Below are positions 1 through 15,593 of a stretch of 64,000 bases of DNA, one piece after another. The stretch is from positions 62,001 through 126,000 of the forward strand of contig JBLZWL010000129.1 in the NCBI GenBank assembly GCA_049194865.1. The letters run 5' to 3'. The translations under genes and the position numbers were made by a program. The notes below the pieces were generated by a model. That model saw nothing but the letters and a program-made list of their open reading frames with translations, was not told where the DNA came from and searched no databases. The DNA comes from Myxococcus terminator_A (GTDB taxonomy: Bacteria; Myxococcota; Myxococcia; Myxococcales; Myxococcaceae). The first letter of the stretch is position 1. Every line of letters begins with the position of its first letter.

Positions 1-743
1 TCTCGAAGGGTTTCGAGCGCGAGGGCTTCGGCGATGAGCAGGTCCCTCCAACGGGAGGCCGCTGCTCCATCGTCAGGGCCCGCGAACTTCACGATGACGT
101 GGCGACCTTGGGTGTACGTCGCGAACTTGGGATGCGCTCCGCCCACAGAGGCGCCAGAGAGTCCCGTTCCGGAATCACGTGCGAGCGTGGGGTAGTCGTC
201 TGGTGTCGCACTGGGTGGAGGCGCGGCGAGGTATCTGTCGAGCGATTCGTCGCCGACGATGAGGTCTCCGACGCAGTCCTCTCCACGCAGGCCGAGCGCG
301 ATGAGACAGTGGTCGTCCGTCCAATCCGCGACGCGTTGTGGGAGTGAGAGTTCGGGATGTCGGAATGCGAAAGTCGCACCGATGTAGCCCTGTGGGCTCA
401 TGTCCGTCGCAAAGGGTGGTAGCCCCGCGAAGAGCGCGGGCGCACCCTTCGTGTATTCGAGCCAGTGTCGGCCTCTCGCGAGCAAGCGGAGCACTCCGTA
501 CTGGTGGACGGCGCCTGCTTCATCGATGCGGTGGATGTTCATCCGTGTGCCGAGAGAGGGAAGCTCCCGGGTTCGGGCATAGCGGGTCGCAGGTCCCTCG
601 CCCATGCGACACACGCGGTCCCCTGCTGCTAGCAGGAGGCGCGTCACCGAGGGGCGAGAGACCTTGAGCTGTGTCGCGAGCTCGCTCGCCCGGGTCTCAT
701 CCCGACGGCCGATGGCCGCCAGAAGCTGGTCCACCGTGGCCAT
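1..743 (-). CDS. HipA-family serine/threonine kinase, HipH/YjjJ-like (partial, 3' end outside window)
   Basis: Reading the minus strand from an ATG at 743 gives about 247 codons with no stop before the window edge. It starts MATVDQLLAAIGRRDETRAS, with a winged-helix-like segment (residues about 5-45, containing LKVSRPSVTRLL). A HipA N-terminal-type region follows (GLPPFATDMSPQGYIGATFA, then DDHCLIALGLRGEDCVGDLIVG). The last visible part, HPKFATYTQGRHVIVKFAGP, matches the start of the HipA kinase core. This layout fits the YjjJ/HipH branch, HipA-like kinases that carry their own DNA-binding domain rather than a separate HipB. The catalytic aspartates would lie beyond the edge. An operator-like set of repeats lies directly upstream. 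The family is fairly certain; substrate and toxicity are unknown. Confidence 0.8.
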   Translation of the reverse strand, partial: MATVDQLLAAIGRRDETRASELATQLKVSRPSVTRLLLAAGDRVCRMGEGPATRYARTRELPSLGTRMNIHRIDEAGAVHQYGVLRLLARGRHWLEYTKGAPALFAGLPPFATDMSPQGYIGATFAFRHPELSLPQRVADWTDDHCLIALGLRGEDCVGDLIVGDESLDRYLAAPPPSATPDDYPTLARDSGTGLSGASVGGAHPKFATYTQGRHVIVKFAGPDDGAAASRWRDLLIAEALALETLR

Positions 744-765
744 GGTGTGGGGCTTGCCCTGACTC

Positions 766-809
766 CCTGATTCAATCCGTGAGCAGATTCCTGATTCGAT
801 TCGTGAGCA
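766..809. repeat. 20-bp direct repeat pair upstream of the HipH-like gene
   Basis: CCTGATTCAATCCGTGAGCA (766-785) recurs as CCTGATTCGATTCGTGAGCA (790-809). The two copies differ at 2 of 20 positions and are spaced 24 bp apart. They begin 22 bp upstream of the HipH-like start codon, where an autorepressor could bind. The operator role is inferred from position and from the HTH in the gene product. Confidence 0.6.
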
Positions 810-816
810 TTACCCA

Positions 817-840
817 AGGCATATGGGTTGTCATATGCCT
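817..840. promoter_or_regulatory. Perfect 9-bp inverted repeat, candidate operator
   Basis: AGGCATATG (817-825) and CATATGCCT (832-840) form a perfect dyad around a 6-bp spacer. It lies in an AT-richer stretch between the HipH-like start (743) and the terminator of the next gene (862-898), and belongs to no coding frame assigned here. Regulation of the HipH-like gene is likely but untested. Confidence 0.45.
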
Positions 841-861
841 GGATTCATTGGGGAAAATGAA

Positions 862-898
862 ACCGGGCCGCCCCGCGTGAGAGCGGAGTCGGCCCGGT
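862..898 (-). terminator. Terminator of the DUF1684 gene
   Basis: ACCGGGCCG (862-870) pairs perfectly with CGGCCCGGT (890-898). On the minus strand the stem is followed by TTTCATTTTCC. It lies 31 bp past the stop of the DUF1684 gene, as expected for an intrinsic terminator. Confidence 0.7.
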
Positions 899-929
899 GG
901 GCACAGCGGGATGAGCAGCTCCCTGGACC

Positions 930-1865
930 TCAGTGGTCGCCGTAGCGCTTCTCGCCGGCTTCCACGCGGACGGCCAGGCGGTTGCCACGGGGCGGCAGCG
1001 GGCAGGTGGCGAAGCGCGTGAAGGCGCAGGGCGGGTTGTAGGAGCGGTTGAAGTCGAGCACCACCTGTCCGTCCTTCGGCATGTCCGAGTACAGGAAGCG
1101 GCCCGCGCCGTACGTCGCATCGCGGTTCGTCTCATCCGCGAAGATGATGAAGAGCTGATTCGAGCCCTCCTCCTCCACCGGCGTCAGGCGGTACTCCTTG
1201 CCGTCCACCGTGAAGACGAGCGTGCCCGGCGCCTTCATCTCCTCCGTGGTTCCCAGCACGTTGGGCACCTGGAGCGTGCGCGGCGTGGCGGAGGGCTCGA
1301 AGCGCGCGGTGACCTTCCACGTGGGGCTCGCCGGATAGGTCGCGATGCCATGGAACTCCTTGCGCGCCTGCGCCTGCGAGTCCTTCACGCGCACGCCCAG
1401 CTTGTCGCCTCGGAGGATGACCTGGAAGTTGAGGCTGCCGAGCTGCACTACATCCGGGGAGCCCTTCTCGTCCGTCGTCAGCTCGCCTCCGGTGAAGGGC
1501 TCGTTGTTGCGCGTGAACCGCACGCCCGGCGCGGGCTGGAAGCTGACGGTGTTGCCCTTGCGCGTGAAGGTGCCGAGCTTCGCGGGCGTACCGGCCGGGA
1601 AGTCCAGCTCGCTCTCGGGCGCGGAGCCGGCGGTCTGCTCGCCCTCCTTGAGCCAGAAGAGACCGACGAGCGTCAACCAGCCCTCCTCGGACTGGAGTCG
1701 CTGGAGGCGCTGCTCATGCCAGGCACGGGTGGAGGCGGTGAGGTCTTCGGGCGTCGTGGGAGTGGACACGGTCTTGGCGGGGGCAGCGGGTTTCGGGGGC
1801 GGGGCCTTCTGCGGGGCCGGCGCGGCCTGGAGGGCGAGGGACAGGGCCAGGGCAAGGGGCGTCAT
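930..1865 (-). CDS. DUF1684 domain-containing exported protein
   Basis: This 311-residue protein starts at the ATG at 1865. The open frame runs further upstream, but the signal-peptide-like MTPLALALSLALQ followed by a Pro/Ala linker favours this start. The body carries DUF1684 landmarks: EEGWLTLVGLFWLKEGEQT near the front, then NQLFIIFADETNRDATYGAGRFL, LDFNRSYNPPCAFTRFATCP and a final PRGNRLAVRVEAGEKRY. DUF1684 proteins have no established biochemical role, and none is proposed. The gene stands alone, diverges from an E2-like gene about 110 bp away and ends at a clear hairpin. Recognition of the domain is confident. Confidence 0.85.
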   Translation of the reverse strand: MTPLALALSLALQAAPAPQKAPPPKPAAPAKTVSTPTTPEDLTASTRAWHEQRLQRLQSEEGWLTLVGLFWLKEGEQTAGSAPESELDFPAGTPAKLGTFTRKGNTVSFQPAPGVRFTRNNEPFTGGELTTDEKGSPDVVQLGSLNFQVILRGDKLGVRVKDSQAQARKEFHGIATYPASPTWKVTARFEPSATPRTLQVPNVLGTTEEMKAPGTLVFTVDGKEYRLTPVEEEGSNQLFIIFADETNRDATYGAGRFLYSDMPKDGQVVLDFNRSYNPPCAFTRFATCPLPPRGNRLAVRVEAGEKRYGDH

Positions 1866-1977
1866 GTCGGGTGCCTCGGTGAGAGGGGGCTTCCAGCGGT
1901 GGCCCCTGTCTAACAGGGTGGGGTGCGCGGCGCAGGGTTGCAGGCGACCGGGCTCCGTGCGAAGCCGGACACCCGCC

Positions 1978-2823
1978 GTGGAACTCGACCTGAAGCCGGC
2001 ACCGCCGCCGGGTGCCTTCCGCAAGCTCGCCCTGGGGGCCTGGCGTTCGCCCAGCGACGCGAGCGCCTATGCGTCCCTGGAAGTGCGCATGGAGAAGGCC
2101 GTCGAGTTCCTGGAGGCGTGGCGGGCTCGCACCGGACAGCGCCTCACGGTGACGCACCTGGTGGCCAAGGCGTCCGCGGATGCGCTGCGCCTGCACCCCG
2201 AGGCCAACGTGCTCCTGCGCTGGGGCGCACCCGCTCTGCGCGTGGACGTGGGCGTGTGCGTGCTCGTGGTGCAGCCCGAGGAGTCGGGGCGGGCGGACCT
2301 GACGACGGCCACGGTGCCTCGGGCGGACACGTTGTCCCTGGGAGAGTTCGCGCGGGCGATGGAGGCCGTCGTGGCCCAGGTGCGCTCGCGCAAGGACGCG
2401 GTCATCGAGCGGGGCAAGCGCCGCTCGTATCGCATCCCCGGACTCTTCATGGGGCTGGCGCTGCGACTGTTGTCCTTTGTCTGGTTCACCTTGAACATCG
2501 ACCTGCGCTGGGTGGGGATGCCCAGGGACCCGTTCGGTTCGGTGGTGGTGACGAGCCTGGGCTCGCTGGGGTTGGAGCGAGGCTTCGTGGCGACGGTGCC
2601 GTACACGCGGGTGCCGCTCATCCTCGCGCCGGGTGCGGTGCGGTCCGTGCCGGTGGTGGAGGCGGGCGAGCTGGTGCCCGGGCGGATGATGACGCTGACG
2701 TGCACGTGGGATGCGCGGGCGCTCGACGTGGAGGTGGTGGCGAAGGTGCTGCGGCACGTGGGCGCGGCGCTGGAGGCCCCCGAGGAGACGTGGGGGGCTG
2801 CGAGCGGCGAGCGGGTGGGGTAG
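1978..2823 (+). CDS. Stand-alone 2-oxoacid dehydrogenase E2 acyltransferase-like protein with degenerate active site
   Basis: A GTG at 1978 gives 281 residues with no lipoyl or peripheral-subunit-binding domain. The pattern is that of the CAT/E2 catalytic fold: LTVTHLVAKASADALRLHP early, DVGVCVLVVQPEESGRADLTTATV in the middle, and a late FGSVVVTSLGSLGLERGFV plus APGAVRSVPVVEAGELVPG. The usual catalytic signature DHRxxDG is replaced by WDARALD, so the active-site histidine is missing. Ordinary acetyl transfer to coenzyme A is therefore doubtful. It could be a pseudo-enzyme or could bind an acyl carrier. No E1, E3 or lipoate gene is nearby. Fold assignment is moderate to good; function is open. 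Confidence 0.65.
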   Translation: MELDLKPAPPPGAFRKLALGAWRSPSDASAYASLEVRMEKAVEFLEAWRARTGQRLTVTHLVAKASADALRLHPEANVLLRWGAPALRVDVGVCVLVVQPEESGRADLTTATVPRADTLSLGEFARAMEAVVAQVRSRKDAVIERGKRRSYRIPGLFMGLALRLLSFVWFTLNIDLRWVGMPRDPFGSVVVTSLGSLGLERGFVATVPYTRVPLILAPGAVRSVPVVEAGELVPGRMMTLTCTWDARALDVEVVAKVLRHVGAALEAPEETWGAASGERVG

Positions 2824-2857
2824 AACGGAGCAAGTCGCCACCGCTGGAGGTCCCGTC

Positions 2858-3088
2858 ATGCCCGTGGATACCAATCGTCGCGTTGCCTCTGCCCGTCCCG
2901 TGGGGCGCGCGCTCGGAGGGCAGGACCGCTACGAGAAGGAAGCGCTCGAGGGGCCCGCGGAAGGTGGACTGGCGATGACTCGGCGCCAGCGACTGGCGGG
3001 TGGGCCCAATCGCGCGGAAGGGGAGAGTCCCTTCGCCGCGAAGATGCGGCAGCTCACGGAGGGCAAGTCGAAGGACGAGGAGCGCTGA
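2858..3088 (+). CDS. Small basic hypothetical protein, 76 aa
   Basis: The ATG at 2858 has GGAGG 7 bases upstream, and the 76-residue product starts MPVDTNRRVASARPVGRALG. It is hydrophilic, with no signal peptide or membrane segment and many Arg, Lys, Glu and Gly residues. No family is recognised. It lies 34 bp after the E2-like gene and 22 bp before the next gene in the same direction, so the three may be co-transcribed. The Shine-Dalgarno sequence and spacing make it a credible real gene. Confidence 0.55.
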   Translation: MPVDTNRRVASARPVGRALGGQDRYEKEALEGPAEGGLAMTRRQRLAGGPNRAEGESPFAAKMRQLTEGKSKDEER

Positions 3089-3110
3089 ATCCCACGGTGG
3101 AGCGGCATCG

Positions 3111-3407
3111 ATGAAGGTCTATCTGGACGACGAGCGCCCCACGCCCGAGGGCTGGGTGGCGGTGCGGTGGCCGGAGGAGGCCATCGCGTTGCTCGAAGGT
3201 GGGCAGGTCGTCGAGCTCAGCCTCGACCATGACCTCGGGGATGATGAGCACGGCACGGGGTATGACGTGCTGTTGTGGCTCGAGGAGGCGGTGGCCACGC
3301 GAGGCTTCGTTCCTCCCCGAGTCCGGGTGCACTCGGCGAACAGCTCCGCGCGCCACAAGATGGAACTGGCGACGGCGCGCATCGAGCGGTTCGCGCGAGA
3401 GCGGTGA
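3111..3407 (+). CDS. Cyclic-phosphate processing receiver-like domain protein
   Basis: The protein has 98 residues and starts MKVYLDDERPTPEGWVAVRW. The N-terminal VYLDDERPTP and the central ELSLDHDLGDDEHGTGYDVLLWLEE are typical of the small receiver-like cyc-P domain family. These stand-alone proteins are thought from comparative genomics to act on RNA or nucleotide cyclic phosphates. The acidic DDE and DHDLG clusters are the expected metal- or phosphate-handling residues. There is no output domain. It follows the 76-residue gene closely. Family recognition is good; the reaction rests only on family inference. Confidence 0.75.
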   Translation: MKVYLDDERPTPEGWVAVRWPEEAIALLEGGQVVELSLDHDLGDDEHGTGYDVLLWLEEAVATRGFVPPRVRVHSANSSARHKMELATARIERFARER

Positions 3408-3411
3408 CGGT

Positions 3412-4521
3412 TCAGCGTGAGCGCGGGCTTGGGCTCGGGGCCACCTGGATTCGGGTCGCGTCGGTGCTGCCGTCGGCGATGAGGCTGAACGCGGCCTGGA
3501 CGGCGGTGCCCTGGGGCAGGTTTTCGAGGGAGATGCGCTGGCCGTTGCGCACCACCTGGGTGTTCTGTCCCACACGCAGGTTGTAGAGGTCACCGGTCTC
3601 CGCGTCTCGGACCACGACGCGTCCCTTCGAGGTCGAGGCCACCTGTCCGCGCATCACGACGGTGGCAATCACGGTCTTTTCGGGGTCCGCGCCGGTGTCC
3701 CGTGCGGGCGCTGGGGATGCGCTCTGGGCCGGGGGCGTGCTCTGGGCCGGGGGCGTGTTCTGTCCCGAGGCAGCCTGTCCCGAGCCGCCGGTGCCCTCTT
3801 CTTGCTGACCCGAGTGACCGCCGTGGAAGGCGTTGACCTGTCGCTGGAGGCGCAGGACATCGGAGCGAAGCATCGCGACTTCACGAGTCAGTTGCCGAGG
3901 GCTCAGGTCTTTACCCGAGGATGCGGCCTCCGCGCTGCCACCATGCGCGTCACCTGTCGCGTCCGTGGGTTCGGTACCTTGCGGCGTGGCGGCGGCCCTG
4001 CCGCTGGGGATGCCGCTTGCCGAGCCCTGGTTCGGGGCGGAAGTGTTGTGCTTGCTACCGGAGCCACCGGTGCCCTGCGTGCCGCTGACGTCGGAGCTGT
4101 TGTCCGTGGCGGGAGTCTGCGTCGTGCTCGTGTCGTTGGATCCGGAGCCACCGGTGCCCTGTGTGCCGCTGACGTCCGAGCCTTGGGGCACGACCGCGGT
4201 TCCGGCCGAGGGTGGGGTGTAGCGTGGGTCGCTGACGCCGGAGCCGCCCGTGCCCGAGTAATCCGTGTTCGGCGTACCGAGATTGTCCTCGGCGCCCGTG
4301 GCGCCCTGTGGGACGGGCGAGAAGTTTCCTGACTCGTACGTGCCCGGGGGCTGCACGCCGGTATCTCCCGAGACACCGCTGCCCTGCTGATTCTGGGGCA
4401 GCGGAGTCGTCCCTTGAGCGGACGTCCCACCGCTCGCACCACTGCCCGCTGTCTGCGCGAGGGCAACGGGAGTCATCAAGAAGCTGAACGTCAGGGCCGC
4501 TGAGAAGAGCGCTCGTCGCAT
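3412..4521 (-). CDS. Exported Gly/Ser/Thr-rich low-complexity protein
   Basis: The 369-residue product begins MRRALFSAALTFSFLMTPVALAQ, a clear signal peptide, with AGGAAAGGA ahead of the ATG. Residues about 25-190 are a disordered Gly/Ser/Thr/Pro-rich stretch in which SDVSGTQGTGGSGS occurs twice. A short coiled-coil-like segment follows (SPRQLTREVAMLRSDVLRLQ), then a second low-complexity linker. A C-terminal domain of about 85 residues (KTVIATVVMRGQVASTSKGR to TRIQVAP) looks like a small beta domain of the DUF5666 kind. It is probably secreted or periplasmic. The function is unknown. It faces the preceding gene tail to tail with 4 bp between stops. Confidence 0.7.
   Translation of the reverse strand: MRRALFSAALTFSFLMTPVALAQTAGSGASGGTSAQGTTPLPQNQQGSGVSGDTGVQPPGTYESGNFSPVPQGATGAEDNLGTPNTDYSGTGGSGVSDPRYTPPSAGTAVVPQGSDVSGTQGTGGSGSNDTSTTQTPATDNSSDVSGTQGTGGSGSKHNTSAPNQGSASGIPSGRAAATPQGTEPTDATGDAHGGSAEAASSGKDLSPRQLTREVAMLRSDVLRLQRQVNAFHGGHSGQQEEGTGGSGQAASGQNTPPAQSTPPAQSASPAPARDTGADPEKTVIATVVMRGQVASTSKGRVVVRDAETGDLYNLRVGQNTQVVRNGQRISLENLPQGTAVQAAFSLIADGSTDATRIQVAPSPSPRSR
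4060..4179. repeat. Two 36-bp imperfect direct repeats inside the low-complexity gene
   Basis: GGAGCCACCGGTGCCCTG and the following 18 bases recur about 84 bp later (4060-4095 and 4144-4179) with two differences. Read on the minus strand they encode the duplicated SDVSGTQGTGGSGS peptide. A third, shorter relative lies near 4230. This suggests expansion of the disordered linker by slippage or unequal recombination. Confidence 0.6.
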
Positions 4522-4854
4522 GGTGGGGTCCTTTCCTCGTGCTCAAGGTTGAGGCTGGGGGCCCTGGCGACAAGCGAGCCTCGCGGAAGCTCGCATGCTC
4601 GCGTTCAGCTCGCGTGTGCTTGTTCGTACTGCGTACCTGCGAGCACGGAGGGAACCTGCTGGGTGGTGACCGCAGGGGCTCGGCCGGGCGTCGTCGGAGA
4701 AACGGGACTCGTGGGCACCCGCACCCAATCCGTGCTGTGCTGCGAACACCCTCGGGGTGGGTGGCTCGGAAGCGTGCCGGGCGCTATGCGTGTGAGGCCG
4801 AGGGCCGGAGCAGCACTGTCACGAGGACTCACCTTGAGTGGACGCGAGAGCGCG
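4522..4854. other. Intergenic region between divergent genes
   Basis: About 330 bp separate the start of the low-complexity exported protein from the GTG of the next gene. CTCAACCTTGAG, a short dyad, lies near 4540-4552 close to the minus-strand start, and GCTCGC recurs three times around 4588-4612. Open frames cross the region, but their third-position base use is poor. No RNA gene or clear promoter was identified. Confidence 0.4.
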
Positions 4855-5724
4855 GTGACCACGGGAAGGAAGGGCGCACGCGCGTCCGCCAGGAACACCC
4901 GCGCGCGCAGCCTCAGGCCCTGGCCCCTCACCCTCGCCACCGCCGTCTCGCTGGGCTTCTTGCTCTACGTCGCCACCACCAGCCTGCCCTACCTCGTGTC
5001 CTCCCCGACGACGGACCCGAACTTCGGCGCCCTCAACCACTGTCTCTCCAAGGCCCACCCCGAGGCCCGGCTGGGTTGGACCGTCTCCCCGGATGCCTCG
5101 CGCGCCGCCGTCTACGGACCCCACTCCGTCGCCGTCTGCGGCCCTGGTGACGTCGCCCAACGCAAGGAGCTCAACGGCACCCTCGCGCTCGCCTTCGACG
5201 GAGACAACCGACTGTGGCTCTCCGTCGAAGGCCGCCTGCTGCGCGAGGACGGCGCCTCCCTGCGTCCCATGGGCGACTTCGAGCCCGTGGCCCTCGTCGG
5301 CCACTCCCACGGCATGCTGGCGCTGGATGCCTCCGGTCAGCTCGTCTCCGTGTCTCCCGGCGGCACGGTGCTCGCGCAGACGCTCGTCTCCGGAAGCGCC
5401 GGCCGGCTCTCCGTGGGCGCGGGCGGTGTCCTGGCCGCCGTGCTCTCCGAGGGCGTGCTCCGCGTCTTTGACGCTCACACCCTCGTGCCCGTCGAGCTGA
5501 CCTCCCCCTGCGCCGTGGAGACGGTGTGGTGGTTGGACGCACCCGACCGGTTGCTGATCGGCTGTGCACCGTCCGGGGCGCCGTCCTTCACGGTCGACGT
5601 GCGCACGGGTGTTCAGGAGAAGGCGCCGGCCTACCGGAGTCTGGCCCCTGCTCGCCGGCTCTCCGGTCGGCCGCTCTATGTCCAGGGCTGTGACGGTTTT
5701 CCCTGCACGGCGCCGCCGCCCTGA
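4855..5724 (+). CDS. Membrane-anchored hypothetical protein, possible beta-propeller
   Basis: The GTG at 4855 is preferred because third-position G/C is high after it and poor before it; an ATG at 4786 is the alternative. The 289-residue product begins with a basic, Arg-rich stretch. One membrane segment follows (LTLATAVSLGFLLYVATTSL, residues about 26-46). The remainder is a non-cytoplasmic domain with repeated short strands (LALAFDGDNRLWLSVEGRLL, GMLALDASGQLVSVSPGG, GVLAAVLSEGVLRVFDAHTL), reminiscent of beta-propeller blades. It contains several cysteines. No family is recognised. It precedes the giant kinase by about 200 bp, with no evidence that they share a transcript. Confidence 0.6.
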   Translation: MTTGRKGARASARNTRARSLRPWPLTLATAVSLGFLLYVATTSLPYLVSSPTTDPNFGALNHCLSKAHPEARLGWTVSPDASRAAVYGPHSVAVCGPGDVAQRKELNGTLALAFDGDNRLWLSVEGRLLREDGASLRPMGDFEPVALVGHSHGMLALDASGQLVSVSPGGTVLAQTLVSGSAGRLSVGAGGVLAAVLSEGVLRVFDAHTLVPVELTSPCAVETVWWLDAPDRLLIGCAPSGAPSFTVDVRTGVQEKAPAYRSLAPARRLSGRPLYVQGCDGFPCTAPPP

Positions 5725-5912
5725 CATGTTGCACAAAGGCTCTGGGTCCCGTGGATTCCACACGGGGCGTCCGGAATGTCCGCCGTGAAGTCGAGTAGCC
5801 GACAAATTGCCCCGCCGGGGTGGGCTTTGAATCGACAAGCCCGCGAACTCACAGGAGATTCGAGCCCCGGCCCGTCCGTCGTGAAACACAACTCACGGCG
5901 TTCATCCCGATC

Positions 5913-5919
5913 AGAAGGG
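5913..5919 (+). promoter_or_regulatory. Ribosome binding site fixing the GTG start of the giant kinase
   Basis: AGAAGGG ends 8 bases before the GTG at 5928. The frame is open from an earlier GTG at 5820, but only 5928 has a Shine-Dalgarno at proper distance. Confidence 0.6.
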
Positions 5920-5927
5920 TTCTCCTC

Positions 5928-13319
<7,392 letters not shown>

Positions 13320-13432
13320 GAGGTCGAATGATGGCTAGCGCACGACTCGTTACCGCCGGGCTTGGGGACAGCGGAGGTCGCGCCTAGCCTGTCCCACCAG
13401 TGAACGGTGGGGCATACCTTGCTCCTATTTCA

Positions 13433-15412
13433 ATGACGCCTAGCGAACACATCTCCGAACGCCCCCAGGACGGTGCAAGCCGTCCCCGGGCAAGCATCCT
13501 GATGGTGGACGACCACCCGTCCAACCTGCTGGCGCTGGAGGCCATCCTCGAGCCGTTGGGACAGGAGCTGGTCAAAGCGACCAGCGGCGAGGAGGCGCTG
13601 AAGTTCCTGCTTCAGCGCGACTTCGCCGTCATCCTGATGGACGTGCAGATGCCGGGCCTGGACGGCTTCCAGACGGCCACGCTCATCAAGCAGCGTGAGC
13701 GCACGCGCACCATCCCCATCATCTTCCTCACCGCGCTCAGCCGCGACGCGGCCCACATCTTCAAGGGCTACGCGCACGGCGCGGTGGACTACCTGCTCAA
13801 GCCCTTCGACCCGGAAATCCTCCGCTCGAAGGTCAGCGTCTTCGTGGATTTGTTCCTCAAGGAACAACAAATCCAGCGGCAGGCGGCGATGTTGCGCCAG
13901 CGCGAGCGCGAGGCGGTGGAGCGGCAGGGCGAGCTTCGCTACCGGCGGCTCACGGAGTCGCTGCCGGAGGTCATGTGGGCGGCGCGCGCGGACGGCTCGT
14001 TCACCTACGCCAACCGGGCGGGGCGCGACTACACGGGCATCCACGAGGAGCAGCCGCTGTCGCTGGGCACGTTCCTGGAGTTCGTGCACCCGGTGGACCG
14101 GGAGGAGATGCGCGTGGCGTGGGAGTCGGCCATCCGCTCCGGTCAGCGGGTGGAGCGCGAGTTCCGGCTGCGGCGCTTCGACGGTGTGTATCGCTGGCAT
14201 CTGGCGCGCGCGGTGCCGGAGCGGGACGAGTCCGGGCACGTGCAGGGCTGGATCGCGGTGGCCACGGACATCGACGACAAGCGGCGGGCGGAGGAGGCGC
14301 TGGGGCGCTTCAAGATGACGTTGGACGCGACGCTGGACTGCGTCCTGATGTTCTCGCCGGACTCGCTGACGCTCACGTATGCCAACGCGGGAGCGGCCAA
14401 GCAGCTCGTGAGCACCACGGATGAGCTGGTGGGGCTGTCGGTGCTGGAGGTGGAGAGCGCGTTCGACGAGGCGGGGTTCCGCAAGTTGCTGGCGCCGCTG
14501 GTGAGCGGGACGTTGCCCAGCCAGACGTACTCCACGACGCACCGGCGCCGGGATGGCACCGAGGTGCCGGTGGAGGTGGTGCTCCAGTTCGTGGGCGCGG
14601 CGGAGGGGCCTGGACGGTTCATCTCCGTGGCGCGCGACATCACCGAGCGGCAGCGGGCGGAGACGGCGCTGCGGCTGGCGAGCGAGGCGAAGGACGCGTT
14701 CCTCGCGGCGGCGAGCCACGAGCTGCGCACGCCGCTGGCGGCGGCCAAGGGGCACGCGCACCTGGCGCTCTTGAAGCTGGGCGGCGAGACGGAGGCGGGG
14801 CCGGGCAAGTCGCTGAAAATCATCAACCGGCAAATCGACCGGATGGCGAAGCTGGTGGAGGACCTGCTGGACATCAGCCGGCTGCAGGCGGGGCGGCTGT
14901 CGTTGGAGCTGGAGAAGTTCGACTTGAGCCAGCTGGTGCAGGAGACGCGGGACCGCATGGCGGTGCTGTCGCAGGGGCATGAAATCCAGGTGGAGACGCC
15001 GGAGCAGCTGGAGGGGACGTGGGACCGGGGGCGGTTGGACCAGGTGCTGACGAACCTCTTGTCCAACGCCATCCGCTACTCACCGGAGGGCGGGGCGGTG
15101 CTGGTGCGGCTGGTGCGCGAGGGGAAGGAAGGCGTGCACCTGTCCGTGAAGGACAGCGGGGTGGGGATTCCCAAGGACAAGCAGGCGCTCATCTTCGAGC
15201 GCTTCGGGCGCGCGCACGGCAGCAAGTACGGCGGCCTGGGGTTGGGGCTCACCATCAGCCAGGGCATCGTCGAGCAGCACGGCGGTCGCATCTGGGTGGA
15301 GTCCCAGGGCGTGCCGGGCCAGGGGTCCACGTTCAACGTCTGGCTTTCGCGTGAGACGGAGTCCCCCGGTGTGCCCGTGCACCATGAGCACGGGACGCGC
15401 ACGGCGAGCTGA
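13433..15412 (+). CDS. Hybrid sensor histidine kinase: REC-PAS-PAS-HisKA-HATPase
   Basis: The ATG at 13433 gives 659 residues; a GTG at 13400 is possible. The N-terminal receiver (ILMVDDHPSN to about residue 140) has phosphoacceptor Asp70 in VILMDVQMPG. A short coiled coil leads into a PAS/PAC (about 175-285, ending IAVATDIDDKRRAEEALGRF) and a second PAS/PAC (about 290-415, ending ISVARDITERQRAE). HisKA has His429 in AAASHELRTPL, and the HATPase shows NLLSNAIRYSPEGG, DSGVGIPKD and GGLGLGL. There is no membrane segment, so it is cytosolic. A receiver at the N-terminus suggests it takes phosphate or a response signal from another kinase. The giant kinase immediately upstream is an obvious candidate, by inference. 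Confidence 0.9.
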   Translation: MTPSEHISERPQDGASRPRASILMVDDHPSNLLALEAILEPLGQELVKATSGEEALKFLLQRDFAVILMDVQMPGLDGFQTATLIKQRERTRTIPIIFLTALSRDAAHIFKGYAHGAVDYLLKPFDPEILRSKVSVFVDLFLKEQQIQRQAAMLRQREREAVERQGELRYRRLTESLPEVMWAARADGSFTYANRAGRDYTGIHEEQPLSLGTFLEFVHPVDREEMRVAWESAIRSGQRVEREFRLRRFDGVYRWHLARAVPERDESGHVQGWIAVATDIDDKRRAEEALGRFKMTLDATLDCVLMFSPDSLTLTYANAGAAKQLVSTTDELVGLSVLEVESAFDEAGFRKLLAPLVSGTLPSQTYSTTHRRRDGTEVPVEVVLQFVGAAEGPGRFISVARDITERQRAETALRLASEAKDAFLAAASHELRTPLAAAKGHAHLALLKLGGETEAGPGKSLKIINRQIDRMAKLVEDLLDISRLQAGRLSLELEKFDLSQLVQETRDRMAVLSQGHEIQVETPEQLEGTWDRGRLDQVLTNLLSNAIRYSPEGGAVLVRLVREGKEGVHLSVKDSGVGIPKDKQALIFERFGRAHGSKYGGLGLGLTISQGIVEQHGGRIWVESQGVPGQGSTFNVWLSRETESPGVPVHHEHGTRTAS

Positions 15413-15445
15413 ACCCCGCGGCGAGCCGGTGCGTCCGCCGGCCCC

Positions 15446-15462
15446 GCGTTCCACCGGAACGC
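15446..15462 (+). terminator. Short hairpin after the REC-PAS kinase
   Basis: GCGTTCC (15446-15452) pairs with GGAACGC (15456-15462) around ACC, 34 bp past the stop. A second imperfect hairpin follows (CTGGAACGCG...CGCGTCCAG). There is no T-tract, so termination is only possible. Confidence 0.35.
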
Positions 15463-15593
15463 ACCCGCGTCTGACTGGAACGCGCCCCGCGTCCAGAGGG
15501 GGCGCTTCCTTGGTGTCCCCAGTGACTTAGCGCTGGCTTGCCGCTTGCTGTGGGAAGGGTTGGCCGTTACCCCCCTCAGGCGCGCGAGACACC

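Noticed and set aside
13384..13432. Extended start of the REC-PAS kinase at GTG 13400
   Set aside because: No ribosome site and unconserved extra residues before the receiver; ATG at 13433 preferred, though not proven.
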